From Pampus argenteus (Eukaryota > Chordata > Actinopteri > Scombriformes > Stromateidae), in contig CM072878.1 of assembly GCA_036937835.1 (NCBI GenBank), positions 3,148,001-3,212,000 on the forward strand: a stretch of DNA of 64,000 nt. Direction: 5' to 3'. Below are positions 47,601 to 61,958 of this stretch, in pieces. The position numbers and the translations under genes are program-made. Every line of letters starts with the position of its first letter. Position 1 is the first letter of the stretch. Under the pieces are notes generated by a model, which saw only the letters and a program-made list of their open reading frames with translations, was not told where the DNA came from and did not search any database.

Positions 47601-50600
47601 CAAAACCCATTCACAAATGGGGGTGAGATTCACAAAGAGTGGACTGCAGCTGGAATCAGTGCTTCAAGAACCAGCACACACAGACGTATGCAAGACATGA
47701 GTTTCAGCTGTGTCAAACCTCTCTTGAACAAGAAACAGCATCAGAAGCGTCTTGCCTGGGCTGAAGACAAAAAGGACTGAGCTGCTGCTGAGTAGTCCAA
47801 AGTTATGTTCTCTGATCAAAGTAAATTTTGCATGTCCTTTGGAAATCAATGAGAGGAGAGGCACAGAATCCATGTTGCTTGAGGTCGAGTGTAAAGTTTC
47901 CACAGTCAGTGATGGTTTGGGGTGCCATGTCATCTGCTGGTGGTCATCCACTGTCCACACAGTGCCAAAACTACTAGTACCTGGGTTAAGGACCATGGTA
48001 TTCCTGTTCTTAAAATCTATGGGGTTAAGGCCGCTTTCTTGAGATCTACTCATTAGCATAATCAACTCCCCTAAAATGTCCATATAAAGCTCCATGTTTC
48101 AAGTTTCATTCACAAGAATTTTATGAAAGAGTAAAAAAAAAATTACATGGTACTGCCGCCAAAAGACAAAAACATAATAACTTTAGTGTCAGTAGGTGAC
48201 CTAAAACAATTATATGTAATATGTATGTAATTATATATTACTATATAATATATTATTATAATATGTAATTATATGATCATCAGAGTAGACCTGTACTGTG
48301 GCAGAAATAAAGAAGGAATGCTTTGACGTTAAGTTTTATTAGAAACGGCACATTAGAAACGTCTCTTTGACGCACACTGCTCATGATGGAGACAAGAGAT
48401 ATTAGAGGAGAAAATTAATAGTCTGCACTGAGATGTTTCTTAGCTACTACTGTACTACTAAATGTTAAAACTGCTAGGCCAAATTTTTCCAATAAAATCC
48501 AAAAATCCTCTCTGTAAAATGGCAGCCAAAATGATCATAATACAGTGAACAGAATATTAATTTGGTACTAATTTTAATTTCTAAGTATTTTAGGCGATTT
48601 TGGTCAGTTTAAACTCCAAATTAATTCAGATTAAAACATTTTAATTCTAAGTAAAACAACCATTTCTTCCTGGTATGTGCCTGTTAAGAACAAATCTGTT
48701 TGTACGAGTGCTTCTTGCACGAGGCCCTTTTGACTGCTCTGCTAGTGCTGTCTGCCATGCGGTCTCTAACATGTAGTCTCCTCTTGTTGTATGTAGCAGT
48801 AAGCTGCTGTGGGAGTTGCGTCAGGATGCGGCAGCCTGCCTGGGTCTCCTTTGCACAGTGCTGAGCTACGAGGCTGAGCGCATCTTCAAGTGGCTCTTCA
48901 GCAAGTTAACTTCTAGCAGCCGCAACGAGGTGAAGCTGTTGTATCTGGTGGCAGCGCAGTGCGCTTTGGAGGCTGCTGGAGAAAGAAAGGCCTTTTCACA
49001 CGTTATGCAGGTAACCGCACATACAGGCTTTGTTCCTTAAGCATTCTCTATAGACGGAGCCAACCACCAGACACAGGTGTTTTGGCTGTTTCTCAGTTGC
49101 TTCTGTCACACTGCTGATGGAACAGCTGTCTACACAGGCAGCGTATCGGCTTGTATTTTACACGCGATATCAATTTGGGTTATCAATTACACACAATATA
49201 CACAAATGATCATGTCTCTGAGCACTTTTTTTGCTTAAAGTCTATTTACTTCCTTTTAACATAAGCCCCTTTCACACATGCACTACAACCCTGAAGTTGT
49301 CTGCACATCACGGGACAGAGTTGTATGTATGTCAGACCTGACATTAAACAGACTTTACCCTGCCAGCTCCCTAATACAAAGTACTTGTAATGTTCTGTTC
49401 AGAATTCACAGTGAGCAAGTGGGCGAGTTGACGTTTATGATGCAGCTGGTGCTGGATAAAAAATAAATAAATTAGTGGTGGGCATAGATAATTTTTTTAT
49501 ATCTAGATTAATCTCACTGAAATCTTGAAATTAATCTTTTGTGTGTAATCTTTTCTATCTAATCTAGATTAAAATGGCTCGTTCAGAATGTGAAATACCT
49601 AAGTACTGACCAAAAGTAAATCTTTGAGAATGTGTTTCTTAAACCAGGGGATGCATTAGAACAGGAGCCAAAATGCATCAGTTTGCAAAATGCATCACTG
49701 ACTGCTTATAGCAAAGGGATGCTTTGCATTCAGGTGGTATTTGAGACTGGAAGAACTCCTACAGTAAACCAATTCTGCATTGCAGAAGGTGCACACAACC
49801 TTAGTCTTGTCGATGCCACCATCGGGAAGCTTCTTAAAAGTTAATTTTCCCTGAAGCAAGCCTTGCGGCTTCATGGCTGCATCCATGATAGACTATCACG
49901 TTTGGTGTGGTAGTTCGGTAATTCACAGGCGCGTAGAGGTTCGTTCGTTCGTAGAGGCATTTTGCTGTCATTTATGGTCGCGTCACGCTATATCCTCCCC
50001 CCTGGTCTTTCTTACCGCGGCGTGTGAGGAGAGGAGGGGAGAGGAGGGGAGAGGAGGGGAGAGGAGGGGAGAGGAGAGGAGAGGAGGGGAGAGGAGGGGA
50101 GGGGAGGGGAGGGGAGGGGAGGGGAGGGGAGGGGAGAGGAGGGGAGGGGAGGGGAGGGGAGGGGAGGGGAGAGGAGGGGAGGGGAGGGGAGGGGAGGGGA
50201 GAGGAGGGGAGGGGAGGGGAGGGGAGGGGAGAGGAGAGGAGAGGAGAGGAGAGGAGAGGAGAGGAGAGGAGAGGAGAGGAGAGGAGAGGAGAGGAGAGGA
50301 GAGGAGAGGAGAGGCAGAACCAGGTGAAGCATACTGAGTATTTTGTGTGTTTCAGCTGGTGATGAGCAACCTGCAGTCCGTCCTGGAGAATGTCGACACG
50401 CCGCAGCTGCTTTGTCAAAGTGTCAGGTGTATTCTTCAGGTGGCTCGCTGCTATCCGCATGTCTTCAGCACCAACTTCAGGGTGAGTGTCAGCAACCAAG
50501 TTCAGATGATGTAAGAAAAAATCACTGAGAATAATGCTCCATTAACATCTGCAGCTTCTTAGCTAATGTCACCTCCATGTCCTTACTGTTTTTCCACAGG

Positions 50601-53600
50601 ACACAGTGGACATCTTGGTGGGCTGGCACATTGACCACACACAGAAGCAGTCACTCACTCAGCAAGTCTCAGGTCAGTGAGATATTTTTGACACTTGAGG
50701 ATCAAAATTTTGATTTAATAAGTGGATGTATCTGCAGTAATAAACTCTCTTTTTCTTTCTGCTGGTAAGAAAACGTCAGAGACATTTGTCTTTACCACAT
50801 TCCATCATCTGCCAAGAAATTGGACAAACCTGTTAATTTCTGTCTGCCTGTCTGTGGCTCGATTGAATTAAATGAATATTTACATTTAAAAGTATCATGA
50901 TGCCATACCTGTACTTTACCACTCTGCTCTCTGTGTGATTATTTAGGTTGGTTACAGAGTCTGGAGCAGTTCTGGGTGGCAGACCTGACCTTCTCCACAA
51001 CCCTGCTGGGACAGTTCTTGGAGGATATGGAAGCATATGCAGAGGTGAACCAGAAGTTTAAATCATGGTGCCAAAGCCACAGTGATCTTCCTTATAGTCA
51101 TGCTATAATACCAATCACACTCAACAACTATCAGGAAGAAATATTGAGAGACTGTTATTGTATTTGGAATATAAGTTAAAACAATATTTTTCTCTCAGAC
51201 TGACTAAATGTGAATGTAAACCAGTGCTTCTCAATTATTTTCTTGTGGGTCCAAGTGTATGGACCCACATCCGCTGCGACTATGAATATCATTTGTCTAT
51301 TAAATTGTTATAAGTACACCTCTGCATAACATTATATCCTTATTAACACTTAACATTAAAGAAAACAAAATAAAAAGGGGTGTAATGTCTTTAAGTGGCA
51401 CCTTAATTTATTTGGCTTCATGCTGTCCACTGCCAGCATTTTTAGACATAGTAAACACACCGGTCTTAACTCGTCTCCCACTGTAGTTACGGCGCTACGT
51501 GCGCTTCGTCATATTTCCTCGTCTTAGGTTTGGGGTGACTTTCTTTTGTCTTATCTTCGTCTCTCTCTGCCTTTCCCTGTAAAAATGTTCTCATGTTGTC
51601 TCTTGAGGGTTTGTTTACTGCACTTCACATCGCCCTCCTCAGTGTAAAAAAAATTACAAAACCTACACCATAGAGTTAATACTCCCTGCGCACACTCTGA
51701 CAATGAGAGCGCCACTGCCAACTACTGTAATGGATGTGCAATTACACTTTATTCTAGTACGGTAAAAAAAAAGCATGTTCCACAGGGTCACACGCACCCC
51801 CCTGGCATCACACCTTCGCCGTAAACACTGCCTTCTAGAACTATTGAGAGCTTCTGTCAAGCAACTGACTCTTTGCTCTGTTTAGGACCTGAGCCATGTT
51901 GTGTCAGGCGATGCGGTGGATGTGGAAGATATCCCCCCTCCTTCAGTGTCACTGCCAAAGCTGGCAGCTCTGCTAAGGGTTTTCAGTACAGTGGTTCGCA
52001 GCATCGGAGAGCGGTTCAGCCCCATCAGAGGACCACCCATCACTGAGGTCTATGTCACAGATGTAAGGACTTAGACCAAGAAAACTTGCCTGATAAAAGA
52101 TTCCATGTAAAGTAGATCCAGTCAACTCATTGGGGAGTATGAGGAAAGCGGTATGAGAATGATATTATAGAAATGTGGCCCGTACATAATGGAGATTCCG
52201 ACTTGTCCTACAGGTGTGAGAACAGTGAGTTTAGCTTAGACTGGAGAAATCTGATATAAAAACACAGATCACATGTACCTTGACTCTACCTAATAATAAA
52301 GTACATTACAATCAGTGGCCATACCAGATTATTCTGATGTCATATATACTTGGCATCAGAATAATTTAGTTTTAATTCTGCCAGTGTTTGATCTATGTAC
52401 TCTATAGAGTATATCACTCCAGTTTTGAATTGTGTGCTTTCCTCTGTTCTCTTCAGGTTCTGAACCGGGTTCTGTCCTGTGTGACCATGGCGAAGCAGGT
52501 TCAGTTCTCTGAGGCAGTTCTCACAGCAGGGAATGAGTGTGTGGGTGTCTTGCTGGCCAGCATGGAGCCCTGTGGTCAGCTGATGGAGGCTGTCCTAGAC
52601 TACGGCCTGGACCAGCTGGATTGCTGCCAGGCCTGTGGCTCAGACTATAACCTGACAGTGCTCAGCCTTGTCACTCTGGTACAGTCACCTTTGATCACAC
52701 TTGCAGCAGTTTGTTTCATCTTTGTATGGAGTCTCACAGTGGAGCAGCCAAATATGTCTGATTGCAGTTTTCTTACACATACTAAACCTGACCAAGTGTA
52801 TGGACTTTATACTGGAATTTTCTGTGTAGTTTGTCATTATTTTATTTGTAAAACTACACACCCATGAAAGCACGTTCTGGACCTGCTTACTTCAGTTGTT
52901 TTCTAATATTCGATTTAGAAATTAGGCCTCACTTTTCAATCAACAAAACTGTGTTTCATTCTTAGTTGTGTGTTGTAGGATTTTCCATGTGAATGCACCT
53001 TACTCGCATGTATGTCATTGTCAGTCAGGGCTTTTCAAAGAGGCTCTTGAGACAGACAAGACCAGCATTGTATCAGTACAGATATACTGCTCATTCTTGT
53101 TTTGAAGTCACTCTGCATTTGTTTTCAGATTGTGGACCAGATCAACACAAAGCTACCTGCGTCCTTTGTTGAGAAATTGTTGGCACCTGACTCGAAGCTG
53201 CTAGAGCTGCGCTTCCATCGAGAGAAAGAGGTGCGTGAGTGTGTTGCTTCATCAGTACAGGGTGACATGTGATAATGATGATGACGACAGGTGATGTGCC
53301 ATCATGTTAGGCATGGTTCATGTTTTCTGGATGTGAAGTATATTCCAGCCTTATGTGATAGTTGAAAAAATGAACATCAGTTGTGTGGATGTAGCCTGCA
53401 AGTTTACTAATGTCTGTTAACCTTCAAAAAAAAATGAACAGACATGCTCACAACAGTAACTACATTGACCACAAGGTAAATCAGCTTATGGGACAGTAAT
53501 TGGTTGATCGTGACATTGTACTGCAGTAATTTATCACACAGACTAAATACAGGGGCTGGTTGTATTGATCCGACCATTATCATATTTATATTGTAGCTTT

Positions 53601-56600
53601 GTAGACCATATTGCAAAAATATTACAATTAGGATGATGAGGGGGAAAAAACATTTTGGCGTAAGGCTGCAACATAACAAAATGTGAAAAAAATGTAGGGG
53701 TCTGAATACTTCCTGATTGCGTGCGTGTGTGTGTGTGCACACTCCACAGGTGATGTCAGCTGTTCACGGTGTGTACCAGGCGCTACTGAGCCTGAAAAAC
53801 ATTCCAACACTGGAGGCAGCTTATAAAATGGTGTTGGGTGAGATGGCGTGTGCCCTGTCCAGCCTTCTAACAACGCTGGAGCCAACAGGTAGGGCCCCAG
53901 CACCCGGGGGTCCCTGTCCCAGCATCCAGCACCCCGTTTTTGCTTCTCTCACCCTACCTCTGGAGAAGGCCCAATTCACTCTCATCTTCAACCTCAGCAC
54001 GCTCACCACCATCGGCAACACCAAGAACTCTCTCATTGGGGTGAGCCACACTATACTGCTGATCACTAATAGAACACTTTCATACAGGAGTATGCGTATA
54101 GCACAGATTAGATCGATTCATATTACGCTGTCGCTCGGCTTTTCACTGCAATCAGAGACTCTAGTCTGATGTGTAGTTTCAAACACTACACTGATTAACC
54201 AAAGAATTACTTGGATTTGCTTTAAATAATTGGCAGATATCAGTTTCACTTGCACCAGGTCAGGCACGGTGCAGTTTACTGATTCATGTAATTTACTCTT
54301 CAAAATACAACTGCCAAAATAACACATCAGACCTCCAATTTAATAAAAAAAAACACATCCTGATGAATCCTTTTTGTTTTCAAATGAGCACAATTATATT
54401 GGAGCTTTTTTTCTTTTTTGCAGTATTAAAGTAGTTGGAAAATTATAACTTTCTGTTTAAATAGATTTAATTCTACAGAAGAAAATAATTTTGTACATTA
54501 ATCAGGATTCAATCAGCCAAGAGCTATACTATTTTACATCAGTAGTGATTTTAGTCTTTTTTTAGACGCTTAAACACCATTTTTGTATATGTTGGCCCTC
54601 TTTCTCTCACTCACCTGCCCACACACACACTATTTCTCTTCTAATTTTCCAGTTGATCTCACAGGAAATTAAAGGTGCTTCACAGTGGTTGGCAGGTGAA
54701 AAGCTGTTAAGCTTTGAAGCAGAATCCACATGTGTTAATGTTTGCATTAAGAGAAGATAAACTGCTGGTTTATCTGCTAGTGAATGTTAATGATGTTCAT
54801 ATATTTTATCTGTTTAGATGTGGGCGTTGTCTCCTACAGTCTTTGCTCTTCTCAGTCACAATCTGATGCTGGTCCACTCTGAGTTAGCGGTCTACTACCC
54901 TGCCATCCAGTATGCTGTTCTGTACACCCTATACTCCCACTGCACCAGGTAATATATATACAGCAACCCTGCTGTCCACTACAGCACACCTATTAGTCTG
55001 AGTGGCCTCACTCTGTTTCTTTTAGTCTTTGGCACTTTGTTGCATATGAAGTTGAATTTTAGAATTTGTTGCTTAAAGAGCAAAACAGAATAACACCCGT
55101 TCACTGTCTGGGTTTAGTTTAACTAGGAGAATATGATATTTCTTTAGTGAATATCTAGAGGAAGAATTAAATGGTTAATTGCCAACATTGATCCTGGAAT
55201 TTACTCACTCCCTCCAATAAAAAAAAAAACAAAGCTGTCTATAACTTATGTTACATCCACTTGCACAGATCTGGAACTCATTAGTTTGTTTGTCCAATCA
55301 TACAGTTTCCCCATAATATTTCATTTTTTAATTGACAAAAATATTTTGTTTATAAAAGTCACACTGGGTAGTTGCCATTCTGCTAAATCAGTGTTTTATT
55401 CTAACATGCTGTTTGTGTTGTCTTCAGAAACATCTTAAATGTTTCGTATCTGTTTCAAGAGTCAGGCACTTCAGCGAATACCAATGACGGGTTGAAGATA
55501 GTGTTTCTCTTAACTGGCCTTTTATCTCTTCTGTTTGTTTGTCCATCAGACACGATCATTTCATCTCATCTAGCCTTTCATCATCATCTCCCTCCCTGTT
55601 TGATGGCGCCGTCATCAGCACTGTCACCACAGCAACGAAAAAACACTTCAGCACTTTGCTGAGCCTTCTGGGAGGACTGCTGTCGAAGGAGCATCTCTAC
55701 CCCGAAGCCAGGTTCTTTCTCCATCTAACACAAAATGTTTTCTGTGGGCTGTAGGTTGCATTCTATGATGTTACAGTTCGCTAGTTATATCAGGTGTCTC
55801 AAAACAGAACTTACAAACATGGTTCCCACTATCATTGTCTTTAGAATTTTTTTTCTTTGGTCTTTAGGCCTTCATAAAAAGTTACGTAGGAAATTAAAAA
55901 TAACTGGCAAGAAAGAAAGGATCATTACAAATCAGTGGATTACAAAATGTCTTTGGCCCTTTTTAGCACCTTTGACACAGTCAGCCAACCTACAAGAATC
56001 AAGTGGCTATGTAACATTGGCAATAGAAGCTGGCCAATACATTATCAATTGCACCCAATTGTAATTATAGTTAACAACAGAGATGATAATAATCTTAGTG
56101 AAGTTTTGTGTTGCAGGTGCTGTTAATTATGTTTTGATCATATAAAAGTATGTACTTTTCTGTCCTTGTCAGTAAATATCTTGGTCGGAACTAACTAAAC
56201 GTAAGGGATTGTGTATGTGTTTCTGTTTTAAACAAAATATACAGTGAATAAATAAATCTACCAGTATTGTTAGCATCATTTTTTTAATTTCTAAAATCAG
56301 AATCAGCCTCAAAAATCCTTCATCGGTCGGGTTCTTTTTTTATTATTATTATTATTATTATTACCATTATTATTATTTATGTTTTTAGCTGATTGGAAAC
56401 CTTTGCTTTGGTGCTGTTCTGTTGGTATATCAGGAAGTTGCTGCTGACCTGGGCTCAGGAAATCTCTGTGCTGATGAAGAAGTCAGACACCTACAGCCCA
56501 CTTTTCTCCCTGCCCTCCTTCAACAAGTTCTGCAGGGGCCTGCTGGCTAATGGTGAGCCCATCATGTTACCTAGTGCTTTGCATAGGCCGACAAGCCATC

Positions 56601-59600
56601 ATTACTATTATCAGTAACAAAGGAATGTTTTCCTTCCTCTCTGGACAGCTCTGAATGAAGATCAGGGTATATGCCTTCAGACCTGCAACAGCTTACAGGT
56701 GCTCTCTTCATGTCTGTCCACTGAGCTGCTGCAAAGGTGAACCTCATACTTACAAGCTCAACTGATTTTACACAGTATTTTATATTCTGATAAAGTAAAA
56801 AAATAAATAAATAAATAAAATAAAGTATAAAGTCATCATGTTTTCCTGCTGTTTGGTACGTGCTGTTGACATGGGTGTCATGTGTGTGTGCATTAGGTGT
56901 GTTGATGTGTGCAGAGTCCAGCTGGTCCACTCAGCAGTAAGGGTGAGGCAGGCCTATGCCAAGCTGCTCAGGACGATCCCCCTTGATGTAGCTCTCAGGT
57001 AAGACATGTACCACTAGAATGCATCTGTTCTCCGCATGTGTTAGACATCTTGTATATATGATCCTATACCAATATCCAAACTAAAGGAAGTACACATGTT
57101 CTGAGGAAAGTTAATCCTTGTCTAATCTCTGGTCTAAAGGAATAGTTCGACCTTTTGGGTAATATGCGTAGATGAGAAGACAGATGAGTCTGTATGGCAG
57201 TTTAGCTTATCTTAGCAAAGAGACTGGATAACAAGGTAACCCAACAAGCGGGTGCCAGACTGTGGGTACATCGCACTTCCCTTCATTTTAATCCACTTTA
57301 CCTCACTTGCATCTTTGTCCCTCCCACTGAAGATGTAAGGAAAAGATGCAGGACACAGGAAACAGGGAAATCTGGTTTTAGAGTAATGGACGTCCTTTCT
57401 TCTGAAGCATGACGTGAAGCATGACGTGAAGCAACGTCCATTTCTGATGACAGCAGCAGATGATCACACACACATGCACTGTGCTAATACTAATAAAGGC
57501 AGTTATTACTGTTTAACAAATACATGAATAATACTAAACCTGTATATACACTGTGTCCTGCTTAGACACACAGGAACAATTTCTACTGGCAAGGAGGAAT
57601 GGAAATGATGTGACTTACAACTAGAAATGTGTTTTTTGCCAATGGGCAGGCTCTCCCTGGCTTTAACAAGAAAAACTTCCTAATACATGAAGAAAGTTGT
57701 TTATGGTTTTTTTGTTGGTCAGACTTAACAGATTAGATGGTGAATCAGAAAACAAATAAAATATAAACTTTGGAGTGATACACTTGAGTTTAATCTGCCT
57801 CCATTCAAACTACTATTTCTTAATGGAATAAGGATGAAAATAAATGTGTTTCCACCTGTGTTTGTTTGTCTGAAGTAACCACAGCCATCCTGAGATGAGG
57901 GAGATTTCGATGGCCATCCGCCACCACATGAGCAGAGTACCGAGCGGCACCTTCCACCCTCAGGACTTCAGCGACCTCATCAGCTTCATCTTATATGGAG
58001 TTCTGCATCGTGGAGGGTACAAATATGCTCCAGTCTGCCATGTTTGTTGATGTGGTTGTTGTTGTCGACATATGATTAAATTTTAAGTGTGAAACACTTT
58101 CTCTCGGCCCCAGGATAGATGAGCAGGGTCAGAGTTTTTTGAGAACACCCTTATGCCATGTGTGGCATTTCACCATGTGAGCGTGAAAATACACCAATAT
58201 AGTGTTTTTCCCTCTACCAGAATGAGGCTTTTCTGTCAGGATGCACATACCAGCTAGTTTTCTATTACTTTTCTACTGATTTCGGTTGCAGCTGTATCTG
58301 AATCCCTCAGTCATGGATTCCAGGTATCACTGCAGATAAATGACCTGCTCCATGTAAAGTTATTTACTCAGCCAAGTTGTACCACTCTGTGTACCTCAGG
58401 ATGACTGTGTGTCAGGCTTTAATGCAGTAAGACTCTCTAAACTTCACACTCTGCATCCACAGCAAGGATCCCTGGCTGGAGCGTCTGTACTACAGCTGCC
58501 AGCGGCTGGAGAAACGGGATGGCCGAGGCACTGTAGATGGCAGTGGTCCAGGTGTAGTGCCACGGGCGCTGTTGAAAACTGAGGCGGTGCTGTGGCAGTG
58601 GGCAGTGTGGGAGGCCGCACAGTTCACTGTACTGTCCAAACTCCGAACACCACTGGGCCGAGCTCAGGACACTTTCCAAACCATTGAAGGTGAAGAGACA
58701 TTTGTGTTCACATGACTTTTTTGCACCTCAGGTTGCCATCAGGTGTTTGTAAAGTAAATTGTGCAAGTGTTGTGCCTAGTCCACCGTTTGCTATATGAAG
58801 ACACCTTGGAAGGCCTTAGCTGTGGTCAACTGTGGCCAACTGGCAAAAATCTTCTATTATTACTTTCAAAAATATTTTGAGGCATGTTATAACTTTCAAT
58901 ATATTGACTGAAAACAAGGGGCGAGAGAAATGGGGAATGACGTGGAACAAAGTTCCTTGGCCAGATGTTGCACTTTACAGTCAACACCTTTCTCTCAGCC
59001 TCCAGGGCGGCCCTGCCTTCCATTATCATTCCTTTTGTGTCTCTGTGTTTCAGGTATGATCCGGAGCCTGGCTGCCCACAGTCTAAACCCAGAGCAGGAT
59101 GTTGGAGCATGGACTGGTGCTGGAGGTGATGGTGACAGTCACCACTCGAATCAGCTCCGCCTGGCTCTGCTGCTTCAGTACCTGGAGAATCTGGAGAAGC
59201 TCATGTACAATGCCTATGAAGGCTGCGCCAATGCTCTCACTGCCCCACCAAAGGTGTGCAAATAAAAGCTCTACACTCTCAAACATTTGACATTATGACA
59301 GTCCCCAAGGGAACCAGGGAAGACTGTTCCCTGAGTATAGCATTTTAAATGAGTAGCTGCCATTAACATGGGTTCAGTATGGCAACCCTTTAGATATACT
59401 TATTGTCCTCTGTATAACTATACTAAACTCATCCTTTTCTGTGTCACAGGGCATCAGGACTTTCTTTTACACCAACCGTCAGACATGCCAAGACTGGCTG
59501 ACGAGGATCCGCCTGGCACTGATGAGGGTTGGTCTTCTGTCTGGCCAACCGGCAGTAACCGTTCGCCACGGCTTCGACCTTCTGACCGAGATTAAAAACA

Positions 59601-61927
59601 GCAGCACCCAGGTTAGTACAGGTACACTGTTGTATGAAGCTCTTAGCTGAGAAACCTGGACTACACATTACTACACTATACCAAGTGTCGGTTGTGGCAG
59701 GAATGTACACAGACATTTTGGTGAGCAATGGCTTGGTTTTTTAGAATGCAAAAGGTACTGGCTTGAATCTTATAGCTTCTGTGTGTGCACATTCCTGATT
59801 TTCTTTTTAATTTTTTTGTTTCATGACAGAATTATTGATGACGATGATAATATATGATGATAATATATGATGATAATAGCCTATTTGTTAGAATCATCTG
59901 GCTAGATTAATAATGCTTTGGTGTGCTTGTCAGGGTCCAGAGCTGGAGGTTCCTCTGACATTGCTGGTTGAGGCTCTGTGTGAGCTGCGTTGTCCTGAGG
60001 CCATCCAAGGCCTGGCAGCCTGGAGCCTCTCCACCACTGGCAGGAGTCTAGGCTGGCTGTCAGCCATCGCTCTGCAGGCTGAGGGACAGTAAGCAATACC
60101 GCCCACAAAATTTTGCATTATACTAAACTTACTCATCTACATGTTTGTGGTTTATTTATGTGGTTGGTTCTACTGAAAAGTGTGTGTCTGTGTGTGTGTG
60201 TGTAGGTTTGAGAAGGCAGCTCTGGAGTATCAAGATCAGCTGTCTGTAGCTACAGGGATGGACTGCAGTATCAAAAGCTCTGAATACTGTCTGCTCAAAC
60301 TCTCCAGTAACACCAGCAGCCCCAAACACACCAGCAACGGTAACCAACAAAGACTTAGTCTAGTTTAGTTTCTTAAATTGCATTTCAGTCATTATGTTTA
60401 GTTTACTTCATAGATAACAGGCTTGTGTTGATGGAAAGTGAGCTGTCAGGTAACATTTGAATTATATCAGTTGGATGATAGGAATGTTTTTAATGCTGGT
60501 CATTAGGTTCACTACCCCAATTTACCAGTTGAGTGGCATTAAACAAGTGCTGCTGGCTATTTGTTGTTCTACTCTGCAGCTTACTGTAAAAGAGCATAAT
60601 CCATGTTTTTAGCCTAATTTGAAGTGAAGCTCTCCTTAGCCAACAGTTGCAAATCATGTTCCCGATCACAATATCAACTAAAACTCCAGTGATTTTAACT
60701 TGACTCTGTGACAGGCGTGAAGTGATTGCGTTACTATATTAATGCTGTAACCGTGGCAAGTCTAAATGTAACTTTTGTTTGATTTGAGGAAGAAAAAAAT
60801 CTTAAGATGCACCCAATAACTTGTAATTTCTTCTCATGTTATAAACATTTGACAATGCAATTTGTAAAGGCATTGCAGCAGAGCTTTTCCCCATACAAGA
60901 GTTAGTGTGAAGTTGCACCTAAAGGAATTTTTTAATGGTTTAACAATATTTAGGTAAAGTGTTGCTATAACATGTAAATGCATCAACATTTAAGCACCTG
61001 ACATCATTTTGAGTTACCATAGGGGGAATAGGGGAAATCAGGATTTTTAAAATACTTTTCTTTGGTGTCTTGCCTCTGGTATAAACTGCTGTGAAGGCTA
61101 TAATGCACTGCAGCATTAGAGATCATAGGACTCCTGCTAAAAGTGTTATATTTGATTTCCTCTGAAAAGGTGACAACAAGAAGACTGTGCTGCTGAAGTC
61201 AAGCGAGTGCTCCTCTGAGGTGATAAACTTACTGGCCAACAAAGCATGTCAGTGCTATGTGGCACTCTGTGATTGGGCGTCTGTTAAAGAATGGCAGGCC
61301 AGTGTCCACACCCTCAAACAGAACCTCTCCAATCCAGTCAGCATCAACGTGAGAACAGATTTCAACTACATCCAGGCTCTGAGCTGCTTTGAGGAGGGAC
61401 ATCTGACTGAGTGTCAGGCTCAGCTGGAGCTGCTGCCTGGAGAGGACTACAGCTTGCTCTCCAGCAGCAAGGACAAGCTGGGTAAGTGTATATTATAGGA
61501 CAAACTTGTGAAAATCTAGATTAGGGCTGCTGTTAATGATTAGTTTCATCATCGATTAATCTTCTTAATTTTTTTTCTTGAGTAATTGATTTGTTGTTTG
61601 GTCTATAAAATGACCATTGATCACCATTACCCAAAGCCCAAGATGCTTCCTAAAAGCCCTTTTGCCCTGACCAATAGTCTGCAACCCAAAGATATTCAGT
61701 TAGTTACCATTGGACTTCAGAAAACAAAACATTCATATTATGAACTTGGAATCAGAGAATTAAAAAAAATGCCTCAAAAGAGTAAATTGATTACTAAAAT
61801 AGTTGGCTATTATTCTTATAATTTTATAGTCAATGGACTAATCGTGGCAGCTTTAGATTTGATTTTCCTAATGCGAGATTGTCTGCCATTACATTGAAAT
61901 GATTCAAAATTACACAATTACAATTAC

Positions 61928-61958
<31 letters not shown>

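Noticed and set aside
47664..48095. 143-residue minus-strand frame
   Set aside because: It is antisense to the Tc1-like relic whose transposase reads on the plus strand.
49972..50362. Long Ser/Pro/Leu and Gly/Arg/Glu open frames
   Set aside because: Both strands of the purine minisatellite translate openly in several frames; no gene-like composition or splice support.
59727..59775. tRNA-like word order (gagcaatggcttgg ... ggcttgaatctta)
   Set aside because: The A and B boxes have several mismatches and no cloverleaf forms; at best a worn SINE scrap.
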